This document shows, piece by piece, positions 8,839-16,621 of a DNA stretch of 64,000 nt; position 1 is the stretch's first letter, and the number at the start of each line of letters is the position of its first letter. The stretch lies in the NCBI RefSeq assembly GCF_003326795.1, contig NZ_JPWI01000007.1, positions 164,969-228,968 of the forward strand, written 5' to 3'. Both the position numbers and the translations under genes were made by a program. The DNA comes from Thalassospira profundimaris (GTDB taxonomy: Bacteria; Pseudomonadota; Alphaproteobacteria; Rhodospirillales; Thalassospiraceae). Under the pieces are notes generated by a model. It was not told the DNA's origin. It saw only the letters and a program-made list of their open reading frames with translations, and searched no databases.

Positions 8839-8850
8839 TTTCGAACGAAA
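8839..8850. promoter_or_regulatory. Putative operator of the DeoR-type regulator, regulator side
   Basis: TTTCGAACGAAA is the exact reverse complement of the 12-mer at 8689-8700 and ends 9 bp before the regulator's GTG start; AAACGAAA-like half-sites flank it (8824-8831). Position and repetition fit autorepression and control of the divergent operon. Confidence 0.6.
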
Positions 8851-8859
8851 GAAACAATA

Positions 8860-9642
8860 GTGTCAGAAATTCCTGATCCCGTGCCGCTTGACCGTCGCCG
8901 TGACCGCATTGTCACCCTTGTTAAATCCTGTGGCTTTATGGCGGTCGAGGAACTTGCACGCCGGTTCAATGTATCGGTCCAGACCATTCGCACCGACCTG
9001 CGCGATCTTCAGGAACAGGGGCGTGTGTTTCGCCGTCACGGGCTGGCGGGCCCGGCACCCGATCCCGATAACTCGGCCTATGAAAAACGCGAAGTGTGGA
9101 ACCGGTCGGGCAAGATGGCGATTGCCGCCAGGGTCGCCGAACTGATCCCCGAGGGCTGCACGATTGCCATCGGCACCGGCACCACTGCCGAACTCGCCGC
9201 CCAGCATTTATCATCGCACCGCAATCTGACCGTGCTGACCAATAACCTGCATGTGGTCCTGACATTACAAAATGCGCCAAACGTCACGCTGCGTCTGGCG
9301 GGCGGCACGGTACGCACCCGTGATCTTGATATCATCGGGGCGGATAGTGCCGATTTCTTTGGGGGTCTTCGCGCCGATTACGGAATTGTCAGTGTCGGCG
9401 GCATGACGGATGACGGTGATCTGCTTGATTTCAACATGGATGAAGTCCGCGCACGCCGCGCGCTTGTAAGCTGTTGCGATCACGCGATCCTGATGATCGA
9501 CGAGAAAAAGGTCGGCCGCAAGGCGCTCTGCCGCGATGGCCATGCCAGCGATTTTCAAACGGTTCTTTTAAACACCGCACCGGGCGACGCCCTGCAACGC
9601 GCACTGGTCAAGGCACGCAGTCAGATTGTCGTTGTAACGTAA
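8860..9642 (+). CDS. DeoR/GlpR family transcriptional regulator
   Basis: A 260-residue regulator starting at GTG. The N-terminal helix-turn-helix is RRDRIVTLVKSCGFMAVEELARRFNVSVQTIRTDL (about 10-45), followed by the family sequence RVFRRHGLA. The C-terminal DeoR sensor domain includes IGTGTTAELAAQHL (about 106) and NNLHVVLTL, which bind phosphorylated sugars or intermediates in characterised members. It is divergent from the importer operon, with matching palindromes between them, so it most likely represses that operon until a phosphorylated ligand appears. It could also act on glpD, whose promoter has related TTTCGAA half-sites; that is conjecture. Confidence 0.9.
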   Translation: MSEIPDPVPLDRRRDRIVTLVKSCGFMAVEELARRFNVSVQTIRTDLRDLQEQGRVFRRHGLAGPAPDPDNSAYEKREVWNRSGKMAIAARVAELIPEGCTIAIGTGTTAELAAQHLSSHRNLTVLTNNLHVVLTLQNAPNVTLRLAGGTVRTRDLDIIGADSADFFGGLRADYGIVSVGGMTDDGDLLDFNMDEVRARRALVSCCDHAILMIDEKKVGRKALCRDGHASDFQTVLLNTAPGDALQRALVKARSQIVVVT

Positions 9643-9661
9643 GGTCCTGGCACGCAATGGC

Positions 9662-10438
9662 TTAATGACAGGCCAGTGTAGCGTCTTCGGTCACGACCAG
9701 ATCACCCTCGACATGCAGGGTGTGGTTCGGCGCAACCGCCGTCCAGCTTGCGGTTTCGGTATCGAGCGGTTCGGAGACCACAATCACGTGGTCGTCGCGT
9801 TTGCGCCAGTAAAGTGATGGCGGTTTGTCGTCACTGGCATGCCGGATGGCGCAGACACTTTTGCCATTGGACAGGCAGGCGGTGAAACGGAACGGGGCGG
9901 TCGCGCCGCGTACCTTCATTTCATTTTCGACGACTTCAATCGTGCGGCGGATGGCACGATGCGGATCGTCTTTCAGGCCAAGTGTCAGCATCAGGCAAAA
10001 GATCAGCTCGCTATCAGTTGATCCCTGACGGCCTTCGTAAAATTCGTCTTCGATCATGCCTTCGAGCGACCGGCGCACCAGCGGGTAATCGCCGATCTGG
10101 CCGTTATGCATGAACAGGTAATTGCTGTGCGCAAAGGGATGACAGTTGGTGCGGCTGGTATGCGTCCCGGTCGAAGCCCGGACATGGGCAAAGAACAGAC
10201 CCGAACGGATATGATGAGCCAATGCGCGCAGGTTCGGATCATTCCATGCCGGAAGGATTTCACGATAAAGCCCCGGTGTCGGGCGTTCGTCGTACCAGCC
10301 AATGCCAAAGCCGTCCCCGTTGGTGGGTGTTTTGGCCTGTTCGGCATGCAGGCTTTGCTCGACCAGTGAATGGCGCGGCTCAAAGACCAGCTTTTCGAGA
10401 TAAACCGGATCACCAACGTAACTTAGCCAACGGCACAT
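9662..10438 (-). CDS. Class II glutamine amidotransferase (YafJ-like)
   Basis: A 258-residue type II (Ntn) glutamine amidotransferase. I set the start at the ATG directly before Cys2 (MCRWLSYVG), because the N-terminal cysteine is the catalytic nucleophile after Met removal; the frame is open for 12 more codons. Other hallmarks are GDGFGIGWY near residue 45, FFAHVRAST near 84, NCHPF near 95 and LFMHNGQIGDY near 104. The acceptor of the ammonia is not known for this stand-alone family. No operon partner: the genes on both sides have other orientations or functions. Confidence 0.85.
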   Translation of the reverse strand: MCRWLSYVGDPVYLEKLVFEPRHSLVEQSLHAEQAKTPTNGDGFGIGWYDERPTPGLYREILPAWNDPNLRALAHHIRSGLFFAHVRASTGTHTSRTNCHPFAHSNYLFMHNGQIGDYPLVRRSLEGMIEDEFYEGRQGSTDSELIFCLMLTLGLKDDPHRAIRRTIEVVENEMKVRGATAPFRFTACLSNGKSVCAIRHASDDKPPSLYWRKRDDHVIVVSEPLDTETASWTAVAPNHTLHVEGDLVVTEDATLACH

Positions 10439-10635
10439 ATCCTGCCCCCCAATGCGCGAATTCGGACGGCGCACATCTAAGCCGTATAATTACAGCGTGG
10501 TCAATGTGATATTATGTCTTCCTGCCCTGATTTTAAGGTATGGCTGCGCCGCAGCCGCTTGTGGGCAAAAAGAACAATAAAGCACTTGCCAAGCCCGGTG
10601 ATTGTCCGTATTTTCCGCGCCACAAAATGAATCGT

Positions 10636-10711
10636 GCTGGTGTAGCTCAGCTGGTAGAGCGGCGCATTCGTAATGCGTAGGTCGTAGGTTCAAATCCTAT
10701 CACCAGCACCA
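10636..10711 (+). tRNA. tRNA-Thr (anticodon CGT)
   Basis: A 76-base cloverleaf with encoded CCA: acceptor GCTGGTG pairs with CACCAGC, D-arm GCTC..GAGC, anticodon arm with loop TTCGTAA (anticodon CGT), and T-arm GTAGGTTCAAATCCTAT. It reads the ACG codon. The R-body region begins about 170 bp downstream. Confidence 0.95.
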
Positions 10712-10727
10712 TTTTGTAAAACCCAAG

Positions 10728-10768
10728 ACCCGCCAAGACGCAGTTTAGTGTATCTTCGGCGGGTTTTG
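10728..10768 (+). terminator. Probable terminator after tRNA-Thr
   Basis: ACCCGCC (10728-10734) pairs with GGCGGGT (10758-10764), extended loosely by AAGA/TCTT, and is followed by TTTTG. The loop is long, so the call is moderate. Confidence 0.55.
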
Positions 10769-10880
10769 TGTTTTCCGGGCCAGGTTGCATCCCCCGAAAT
10801 CCCGGTTTTCTGCCGTTGATTACGACTGATTTACGAAATTGCAGAAATCAGCCCCGTTTCCCCGCAAAAGTGCAATCTTT

Positions 10881-10905
10881 GTCACATTCCCCGGCCCTGC
10901 ACGTC
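10881..10905 (+). promoter_or_regulatory. Reb-type sigma promoter 1: GTCACA-N15-CGTC
   Basis: GTCACA at 10881-10886 and CGTC at 10902-10905, separated by 15 bases. The same pair with the same spacing occurs five more times in this region, always upstream of a gene. The layout resembles ECF sigma -35/-10 elements. It lies about 95 bp before the start at 10999. Confidence 0.7.
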
Positions 10906-10998
10906 TGAATGCATGGAACCGTTTAAATCCTTGCAGATAGAGGTGGCCGTTTATCCGGCACAAGACCCGCTGCAGGGGCAACACTGGGGAATGCATGC

Positions 10999-12654
10999 AT
11001 GACAGACAGTGACGCGCCCAAACCCGATCAGACAAAACCGGCATCAGGCACAACTGATCGCAGTGCGAATTTGCATGAAGCAGGCCCGGCAGCAGCCGAG
11101 AACGGCCTGACTGAACCGGTCGAGGCCCAGGACGGGCTTGGTCAGGGTCCGCTTAACGAACCGCAGGCCGCACTCGATATCATGACGGCATTGTGCCACG
11201 AATTCGGCCTTTTGGGCACGTCGCCGCAAAGTGCGGATGCATCATCCCCGTCACATCCGGTAAATCAGGACGCGGGTCTGTCCCAACCCGGTGAAACGGC
11301 CTTTGAAATCATTCAACGATTTCTGTTCGACGATCCGGGTCGCCCCGGTTCGACCACCCCGCGCCCGAATTTCAACGATGCCATCCCGGACCCGACCAGC
11401 GTGATCGCCGGGACAGCCCAGACAAATTCCCCGCCCGGCAAACCGTCTAACAGCGAGGCACCCGCAATGAATAATCCGTTCTTTGACACGTCATCGACTG
11501 GCGAAACCTCGACACAGGCGCAGTGGGGGGTGACGATCACCAATCGTGATGGCAGCAGCACCGATCTGAACGGACCGGTCATTGCCGATGACATGTTCAG
11601 AACGTCAATGCCCCGCCTGAGCGGTAATACATCGGACGCAACCGGTGACCCCGACTGGACAATTTCGATGGCACAGGGCCATCCACTTTCGGCGGGGCGG
11701 ACAAGTGCGCAAACTGCCGTCGGCGCACGGCTTGTTGCTGATGATCTGCCGCAAAGTCTGAAAGGCTGGCGCTTGCGGGTCGGTCAGTCGGCGGATGCGC
11801 AATCTGAATTGTCGGTCTCGGTACCAACATCGGCGCCATCGCAGTTGCGCGCCCTGATGTTTGACAGCACGGCCAAGGATGACGCACAGAACCGGGTTTC
11901 CGAGGTTCCGGTTTATGGTGGCGGGCCGCTTGCCCTGCATCTTGAACAATCGGTGGGATCGATTGCAAGCGGCACGGTTCCCAACCTTGCCCTGATCCGG
12001 TTGATCTTTGCCGATCGCGCTCCGATCCCTGTGCAGTTTGAATATACCGGCACCCTGCCCAGCCCGATTGTCGGCGGCAATATTCTGGCCGGTCCCAACT
12101 ATACCATTCCGTTCCGCGTTCAGATCACACCGCCCAGCGAAGGAGACAAGGGGGCCAGCCTTGTTGCTTTGGTGCGCTATGATCAGGAAACAGGCTTTAA
12201 CGTCACGGCACAGCTTCTGACCGAGGCGCGCACCTGCACACCCACCGCCATCCTGACCTGTGCCGGACAAAGCGATAACTCTGCCTGCAAGGCCGCAAGC
12301 ATGGTGTCCAACAGCAATGGCCGACTTGAAACCTGTCTTACAGGACTGGCCACAAGCCCGGACGAAGGTGATCTGGCGCAATATGGCTTTGTCCTGACCG
12401 ATCCGGCGACGATCACGACACAAACCGACGCCAAGCCGGACGCCACCGCCAGCACGGCCAAAACCGGCACATCCAAGGACAGCAGCCCGACGGCCGATGC
12501 ATCGACCAAGGGTGCTGCCAGCGATCCAGACAACAGCACCGACAAATCCGGGTCGTCAGACACCGGCAACGCGGCCGCCAAATCGTCCGGCCGGGCAGCA
12601 AAGGGCAGTAGTAGCAATACTGACAATAACAACAGCACCAAGGGAGGCACCTGA
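10999..12654 (+). CDS. Unknown large low-complexity-flanked protein of the R-body locus
   Basis: A 551-residue protein that I do not recognise. The first 230 residues are rich in Ser, Thr, Pro, Asp and Asn and look disordered apart from two short helical stretches. Residues about 240-470 look folded, with alternating beta-type segments (WRLRVGQSADAQSELSVSV, VPVQFEYTGTL) and a cluster of cysteines near 415-450. The last 80 residues are almost only Ala, Asp, Lys, Ser, Thr and Gly. There is no signal peptide or membrane span. It has its own Reb-type promoter at 10881, and its stop overlaps the next ATG by one base. The shared promoter suggests a role in R-body assembly, cargo or toxicity. Confidence 0.75.
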   Translation: MTDSDAPKPDQTKPASGTTDRSANLHEAGPAAAENGLTEPVEAQDGLGQGPLNEPQAALDIMTALCHEFGLLGTSPQSADASSPSHPVNQDAGLSQPGETAFEIIQRFLFDDPGRPGSTTPRPNFNDAIPDPTSVIAGTAQTNSPPGKPSNSEAPAMNNPFFDTSSTGETSTQAQWGVTITNRDGSSTDLNGPVIADDMFRTSMPRLSGNTSDATGDPDWTISMAQGHPLSAGRTSAQTAVGARLVADDLPQSLKGWRLRVGQSADAQSELSVSVPTSAPSQLRALMFDSTAKDDAQNRVSEVPVYGGGPLALHLEQSVGSIASGTVPNLALIRLIFADRAPIPVQFEYTGTLPSPIVGGNILAGPNYTIPFRVQITPPSEGDKGASLVALVRYDQETGFNVTAQLLTEARTCTPTAILTCAGQSDNSACKAASMVSNSNGRLETCLTGLATSPDEGDLAQYGFVLTDPATITTQTDAKPDATASTAKTGTSKDSSPTADASTKGAASDPDNSTDKSGSSDTGNAAAKSSGRAAKGSSSNTDNNNSTKGGT

Positions 12655-13139
12655 TGTCGGATCAGGCGCACAGGGATATTGCCACGGCCAGTGACCGCAA
12701 GGACGCGGTCAGGAAGGCCTTCAACCAGGAATATCTGGCAACGCAGAAAGCCATGACACAGGCCGCCGAGCGCGCCCGTGAACAGGTTCTTGATCAACGC
12801 TATACGATTTCGAACCACACCGACCAGGTCAGATCAGGTGCCACAAGCCCCCGCCCCCCGGTCGGCGCCCCGGTCCCGCAAAACGGTTATCCCGCACAAG
12901 GTGCTCCGCAAATGTCATCACAGGCGAACCTTCATGGCGATCAGCAGATCATGTTTGATATCGCCAGCGAAATTCGAAACATCATTACCCGCGAAATTGA
13001 TTTGCGGATGCAATTGCTTTCAGAAAAGGTCGAAGCTGCCCTTGCCGATGCCTTTCCGGCACAGGATCAATCCACAGCATCGAACATGCCCAAAGGCAAA
13101 GACAGTTCCGGAAATTCACGATCTCCAAAGAAAGGTTGA
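12654..13139 (+). CDS. Unknown helical protein of the R-body locus
   Basis: A 161-residue protein of unknown function, translationally coupled to the preceding gene (TGATG overlap) with a good ribosome site, GGGAGG, about 8 bases upstream. Residues 1-60 and 95-135 are predicted helical by eye (charged, Ala/Glu/Arg/Gln-rich, the second with a heptad-like FDIASEIRNIITREIDLRMQ pattern). A Pro/Gly-rich linker lies between them, and the tail is Lys/Ser-rich. No catalytic motif or signal peptide is visible. Because it shares an operon with the 10999 gene under a Reb-type promoter, it is probably an accessory factor of the R-body system. Confidence 0.72.
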   Translation: MSDQAHRDIATASDRKDAVRKAFNQEYLATQKAMTQAAERAREQVLDQRYTISNHTDQVRSGATSPRPPVGAPVPQNGYPAQGAPQMSSQANLHGDQQIMFDIASEIRNIITREIDLRMQLLSEKVEAALADAFPAQDQSTASNMPKGKDSSGNSRSPKKG

Positions 13140-13342
13140 TCACTATAACAGCGGAGCGGACCCGGAAGATGGTCCGGCATCCCTGATGCGCGCCTGAAAT
13201 GTGGATAGAGCGACACAAAGCAGCGCTCGGAAGAAACGCACAATCAGGCAGAAACAAGCGCCTTAAAATTCTCTTGGGCCGGAAGAATCAGGCTGCAAGG
13301 ATATGCACCATTACACAACCTATAATTGCACTATAACTTTTA

Positions 13343-13367
13343 TTCACAATCACTTAGCTTTCACGTC
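13343..13367 (+). promoter_or_regulatory. Reb-type sigma promoter 2: TTCACA-N15-CGTC, before the sigma gene
   Basis: TTCACA at 13343-13348 and CGTC at 13364-13367 with 15 bases between them, the same element as at the other reb promoters. Its place upstream of the sigma factor gene suggests positive autoregulation. The surrounding 13270-13390 is AT-rich. Confidence 0.68.
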
Positions 13368-13430
13368 ATAATAAAGGCCGCATAACTTAAACAGCCTATG
13401 GTTGCAATCTATCAACTGGAGGGGTCCATA

Positions 13431-14759
13431 GTGCAGAACGAAAAAACCAACCAACAGGAAGAGGCAGGTCTGACCGAGGTCGAGCTGCATTTCGTTCATA
13501 GCCTTGAACAAACTTTGGGTCAGGCGATGGCAGACGGCGATAACGTCACATCCATCTGGTCGCGGTTAAAACCCGATCAACGGGCGCGCATCGCCGAAGA
13601 CTATCTCGACAGGCTTCGCACAACCGACCCTGCAGCTTGCAGCGCGGGCGACAACGATGGCGAGTTCGGCACCCGAAAGAACCCTGCCCTGTCCCCTGCC
13701 CGACAGGACAGACAAACTGTCGATGGCAACGAAGATATATCTTCTTTTGCCCTTGATCCCGCATCGGTTATCCAGCGCACGACACAAATGTCCTTTGGAT
13801 CAACGGTGGCAGCCGATCTGGCAGCAGCGACAGAACGTCAGGCGCAGCAAACACCTGTCCATCCGACAGAAATGCACATACCGACTGCGCAATCGGAAAT
13901 ACCGGCCCCCCGACACAGTCCCCCGCCCGGTTATCCGGCCGATTTCAACCCGCTTGCGGGTTTCCCGGGACTGGAACCGTCAAATATCGGCCCGCGCCCC
14001 GAAGATATCATTGCTGGCGCACTTCCCGGTTTTAACGGATCGGGCAGCAACCCGATGGATGTTTTGCGCGGGCTTCTGCCAGGCGGCCTTGTTCAACCGG
14101 ATTTGCGCCAACCCATGCCGGGCACAACCGACATTCCGCCCCATTCCCCGACGGGAACCCCCGACCACAGCCGATCAGACGCGTGGCCAAATCCCGCCCG
14201 ACATCCGGGTCCGGATCTCGACGGTGATACCGGCCCAGCCGCCCCCAATTTCTGGCCGCTCTGGATTGATCAGCAGGACAGTCTTTTAAAACAGTGTCTG
14301 AAACTGATGTCGGGCAATATGGATGATGCGCAGGATGCGCTGTCCGAGGCGATGGTCAAGGCATCCACCAAGTTCGAAGATTCCATGGACGAAATCCGCA
14401 ACCACCGCGCATGGCTTTCACGGATTGTCCATAATGCCTGTATTGATCTGCACCGCCAGAACCGCCGCAAGGCCGAATATCGTGAAGAAACACATGGCAG
14501 CGCCGATACCCCGGCTTCCCCGATGACAGCGCCGATCATTCCAAGCCCCGAGGAATCCTATCTGGCAGGTGAACAACTTGACCAGCTGGAAACGGCCCTT
14601 CTGGCGATGCATGAAAAATTGCGCAAACCGCTTTTGATGCGATGCGTTCAGGATCGCAGTTACGACGAGATTGCCGAGGCCCTTGGATTAAGCAATTGCG
14701 CGGTGCGCAAGCGCGTCCAGCTGGCCCGCGAACATCTCAGAGGGGCGGGCATTCAATAA
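13431..14759 (+). CDS. ECF-type RNA polymerase sigma factor with long N-terminal extension
   Basis: A 442-residue protein. Sigma region 2 is at about residues 277-350 (LLKQCLKLMSGNMDDAQDAL, then HRAWLSRIVHNACIDLHRQNRRK). Region 4 is at about 383-440 (YDEIAEALGLSNCAVRKRVQLAREHL, a helix-turn-helix). Ordinary ECF factors are about 200 residues, so the N-terminal 270 residues are extra: a helical segment (about 15-70) and a long Pro-rich, probably disordered stretch. I chose GTG 13431 because GGAGGGG (13418-13424) sits 6 bases before it; ATG 13398 in the same frame lacks such a site. It most likely recognises the TCACA-N15-CGTC promoters of this locus, including its own. No anti-sigma gene is visible. 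Confidence 0.88.
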   Translation: MQNEKTNQQEEAGLTEVELHFVHSLEQTLGQAMADGDNVTSIWSRLKPDQRARIAEDYLDRLRTTDPAACSAGDNDGEFGTRKNPALSPARQDRQTVDGNEDISSFALDPASVIQRTTQMSFGSTVAADLAAATERQAQQTPVHPTEMHIPTAQSEIPAPRHSPPPGYPADFNPLAGFPGLEPSNIGPRPEDIIAGALPGFNGSGSNPMDVLRGLLPGGLVQPDLRQPMPGTTDIPPHSPTGTPDHSRSDAWPNPARHPGPDLDGDTGPAAPNFWPLWIDQQDSLLKQCLKLMSGNMDDAQDALSEAMVKASTKFEDSMDEIRNHRAWLSRIVHNACIDLHRQNRRKAEYREETHGSADTPASPMTAPIIPSPEESYLAGEQLDQLETALLAMHEKLRKPLLMRCVQDRSYDEIAEALGLSNCAVRKRVQLAREHLRGAGIQ

Positions 14760-14878
14760 TCCGTCTGCCCTGCACCGATCAGAACCGGTCTGGACCGAGC
14801 AAACCTTTTTCAACCCCGGACAAACACGGGGACAGCCCCACGGGCACTGAAAAAACCGACGATAAAATAAAAAGACGC

Positions 14879-14903
14879 GTCACAACCCAACAGGGCCAAC
14901 GTC
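14879..14903 (+). promoter_or_regulatory. Reb-type sigma promoter 3: GTCACA-N15-CGTC
   Basis: GTCACA at 14879-14884 and CGTC at 14900-14903 with 15 bases between. It serves the first reb gene (start 14990). It shares an extra AAC after the TCACA block with the element at 15437. Confidence 0.72.
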
Positions 14904-14989
14904 TTTAGACTGAAAACGGGACGGCGAAACCCCGTCAGGATCACAACAGCAAGCAGCACACAGCACAAGCACACGAAGGAGACTTTACA

Positions 14990-15313
14990 ATGGCGATTCC
15001 GACCCCGGTAAATGGTCAGATCACTGATGCAGTCACCCAGGCTAACGTGAAAGTTCTGGGCGACGCCCCGGCAATGGCAATGGGCTCGATCTTCCAGTCC
15101 CTCGCACATTCCACCGGCATTCTTTATGAAAACGCCGTCAGCGCACAGCAGCAGATCGGCATCACCTCGCAGGCCGCCACCAATCAGGGCGTCATCCAGA
15201 TCTATTCGGTCGATACGATGGCAGACTCGGTCGCGACCTCGAAGATTGCCAAAAGCGATGTTCCCGACAACATGCTTTCGCTTCTGACCGCCCTTCAGGC
15301 CGTCAAAAGCTGA
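14990..15313 (+). CDS. RebB-family R-body protein (paralogue 1)
   Basis: A 107-residue protein with the RebB signature: NGQITDAVTQANVKVLGDAPAMAMGSIFQSLAHSTG, followed by a YENAVSAQQQ and TNQGV stretch. RebB-family proteins are the subunits of R-bodies, coiled protein ribbons that extend in response to conditions such as low pH in Caedibacter. It has a strong ribosome site (AAGGAG), its own promoter at 14879 and its own terminator at 15351, so it is monocistronic. It is about 80 percent similar by eye to paralogue 2, the closest pair of the eight. Confidence 0.92.
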   Translation: MAIPTPVNGQITDAVTQANVKVLGDAPAMAMGSIFQSLAHSTGILYENAVSAQQQIGITSQAATNQGVIQIYSVDTMADSVATSKIAKSDVPDNMLSLLTALQAVKS

Positions 15314-15350
15314 TACCAGGCACCCTGTATCCCCCACACAGGTCTTCCTC

Positions 15351-15391
15351 AAATCGGGCGGTTGCTTCCATCGGCGACCGCCCGATTTTTA
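15351..15391 (+). terminator. Rho-independent terminator after reb paralogue 1
   Basis: Perfect 12-bp stem (15351-15362 with 15377-15388), 14-base loop, followed by TTT ATT. It isolates paralogue 1 from paralogue 2. Confidence 0.85.
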
Positions 15392-15436
15392 TTGGGAAAC
15401 CGGGCTTTGACCCACCGAAGTTTTTACGCGCTTTGT

Positions 15437-15461
15437 GTCACAACACCGGGCGCGCCGCGTC
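15437..15461 (+). promoter_or_regulatory. Reb-type sigma promoter 4: GTCACA-N15-CGTC
   Basis: GTCACA at 15437-15442 and CGTC at 15458-15461, 15 bases apart, upstream of the gene at 15550. It lies after the terminator at 15351, so paralogue 2 has its own transcript. Confidence 0.72.
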
Positions 15462-15549
15462 AAAAGTCTGACCGCAAGACATGCGGAAAGGGCCGGTCAC
15501 GAGGGTCAACTTCCTTCCGGCACTTCTTTAGGCAACCAGGAGATACACA

Positions 15550-15885
15550 ATGGCTGATAACACTCCGGTCAATGGCATGATTACCGACTCAGTCACCCAG
15601 GCCAATGTAAAGGTTCTGGGCGATGCGCCGGCAATGGCCATGGGCTCGCTTTACCAGTCGCTGGCGCATTCTCATGGCATTCTCTACGAGAACGCTGTCA
15701 GTACCCAGCAACAGGTCGGCATCTCTTCGCAGGCAGCCACCAATCAGGGCGTCATTCAGGTTTACTCTGTCGACACCATGGCTGGTGCCGTTGCGACGTC
15801 AAAGCTGGCCGCAAGCGACGTCCCCGACAACATGCTTTCGCTTTTGTCGGCTCTCAAGGCAACGACCGGAACGTCCGTGTCGTAA
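15550..15885 (+). CDS. RebB-family R-body protein (paralogue 2)
   Basis: A 111-residue RebB-family protein: MITDSVTQANVKVLGDAPAMAMGSLYQSLAHSHG, then the same YENAV..QQQ, SSQAATNQGVIQVYSVDTMAG and DVPDNMLSLL blocks as paralogue 1. It is the nearest relative of paralogue 1 and probably a major ribbon subunit. AGGAG lies upstream of the ATG. Flanked by its own promoter (15437) and terminator (15913), it is monocistronic. Confidence 0.92.
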   Translation: MADNTPVNGMITDSVTQANVKVLGDAPAMAMGSLYQSLAHSHGILYENAVSTQQQVGISSQAATNQGVIQVYSVDTMAGAVATSKLAASDVPDNMLSLLSALKATTGTSVS

Positions 15886-15912
15886 TTCCATATTGGTTTC
15901 GCCGCCGAACCC

Positions 15913-15943
15913 GCCCGGCATGCGCAAGCTTGCCGGGCTTTTT
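15913..15943 (+). terminator. Rho-independent terminator after reb paralogue 2
   Basis: GCCCGGCA (15913-15920) pairs with TGCCGGGC (15931-15938), followed by TTTTTC. The next Reb-type promoter starts only a few bases later at 15946. Confidence 0.85.
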
Positions 15944-15945
15944 CT

Positions 15946-15970
15946 TTCACAAACCTCAAAGCCCCGCGTC
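15946..15970 (+). promoter_or_regulatory. Reb-type sigma promoter 5: TTCACA-N15-CGTC
   Basis: TTCACA at 15946-15951 and CGTC at 15967-15970, 15 bases apart, about 40 bp before the start at 16011. It should drive the run of genes 16011-17057. Confidence 0.7.
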
Positions 15971-16010
15971 ATACCGGTAAGTACAAATCAGGTCAGGCAA
16001 GGAGACGGAC

Positions 16011-16310
16011 ATGCCATCGACACCTTCAGCGCAAGACGGCAACAGTTCCCAGCAAACCCAACTCGCCGCCGAGGTCGAACCGCATCAATGTGCGGTTTCC
16101 GATCAGATCACGGACTGTGTCGCACTGACCAATGTCGCGACACTGGGTGCCGGACCGGGTTACGCCGCCTTGCAATCAATGCTGGGCCAGACCCAGTCCC
16201 AGAACATTCTGATGGCGAACATGGTGTCCGCCCAAAAGCAGAACGCCATGATCGGCATGACGACCATGACCCAAAGCGTTCTGCAATTGATGAATCGTCG
16301 TAACTATTAA
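16011..16310 (+). CDS. RebB-family R-body protein (paralogue 3)
   Basis: A 99-residue divergent RebB-family protein. After a 28-residue Ser/Gln-rich leader comes SDQITDCVALTNVATLGAGPGYAALQSMLGQTQSQNILMANMVSAQKQNAMIG, which keeps the spacing of the family pattern but replaces several core residues. AAGGAG lies before the ATG. It starts an apparent operon with the genes at 16322, the acidic frame and 16833, all within 0-11 bp of each other. A minor or accessory R-body subunit is likely. Confidence 0.85.
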   Translation: MPSTPSAQDGNSSQQTQLAAEVEPHQCAVSDQITDCVALTNVATLGAGPGYAALQSMLGQTQSQNILMANMVSAQKQNAMIGMTTMTQSVLQLMNRRNY

Positions 16311-16321
16311 GGATCACTGCG

Positions 16322-16621
16322 ATGAGCACCCAAAACGAAGTCGACGAACAAATCACCGACAGCGTGACCCAGACCAACACCTCGGTCATTGCCAATGGTC
16401 CGGCAATCGGGGCGATGCAGTCCTATCTGTCACAGGCCCAGGCACAGGGCATCCTGTTTGCCAACATGGTCAATGAACAGCAGCAGCAATCGGTCGCAAG
16501 TCTGGCCACCACCATGGAATGTGCCAAGGCCACACTTTCGGTTCAGGACAACAAGCCAAATTTTTTTACGGCTCCGCAGGGTGGCACGTCCAGGAAGAAA
16601 AAGGATCCCTCGCCGACCTAG
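16322..16621 (+). CDS. RebB-family R-body protein (paralogue 4), zero-frame product
   Basis: A 99-residue RebB-family protein: EQITDSVTQTNTSVIANGPAIGAMQSYLSQAQAQGILFANMVNEQQQQS, close to paralogue 3. After residue 82 the reading frame runs through a T7 tract and ends in a short basic tail (SRKKKDPSPT). The -1 frame at that point opens into an 89-residue acidic extension that reaches the next gene, so this zero-frame product may be only the short form. It lies 11 bp after paralogue 3, with AAGGA before the start. Confidence 0.85.
   Translation: MSTQNEVDEQITDSVTQTNTSVIANGPAIGAMQSYLSQAQAQGILFANMVNEQQQQSVASLATTMECAKATLSVQDNKPNFFTAPQGGTSRKKKDPSPT

Noticed and set aside
14860..14910. AAAGACG...CGTCTTT hairpin as a terminator of the sigma gene
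   Set aside because: The arms overlap the promoter element at 14879-14903 and the stem is short with a long loop; the promoter reading is better supported.
16519..16560. Independent start of the acidic frame at ATG 16519
   Set aside because: No ribosome-binding sequence lies upstream, and this stretch is the other frame of a well-conserved RebB domain. Entry by frameshift at 16561-16567 explains the open frame better.
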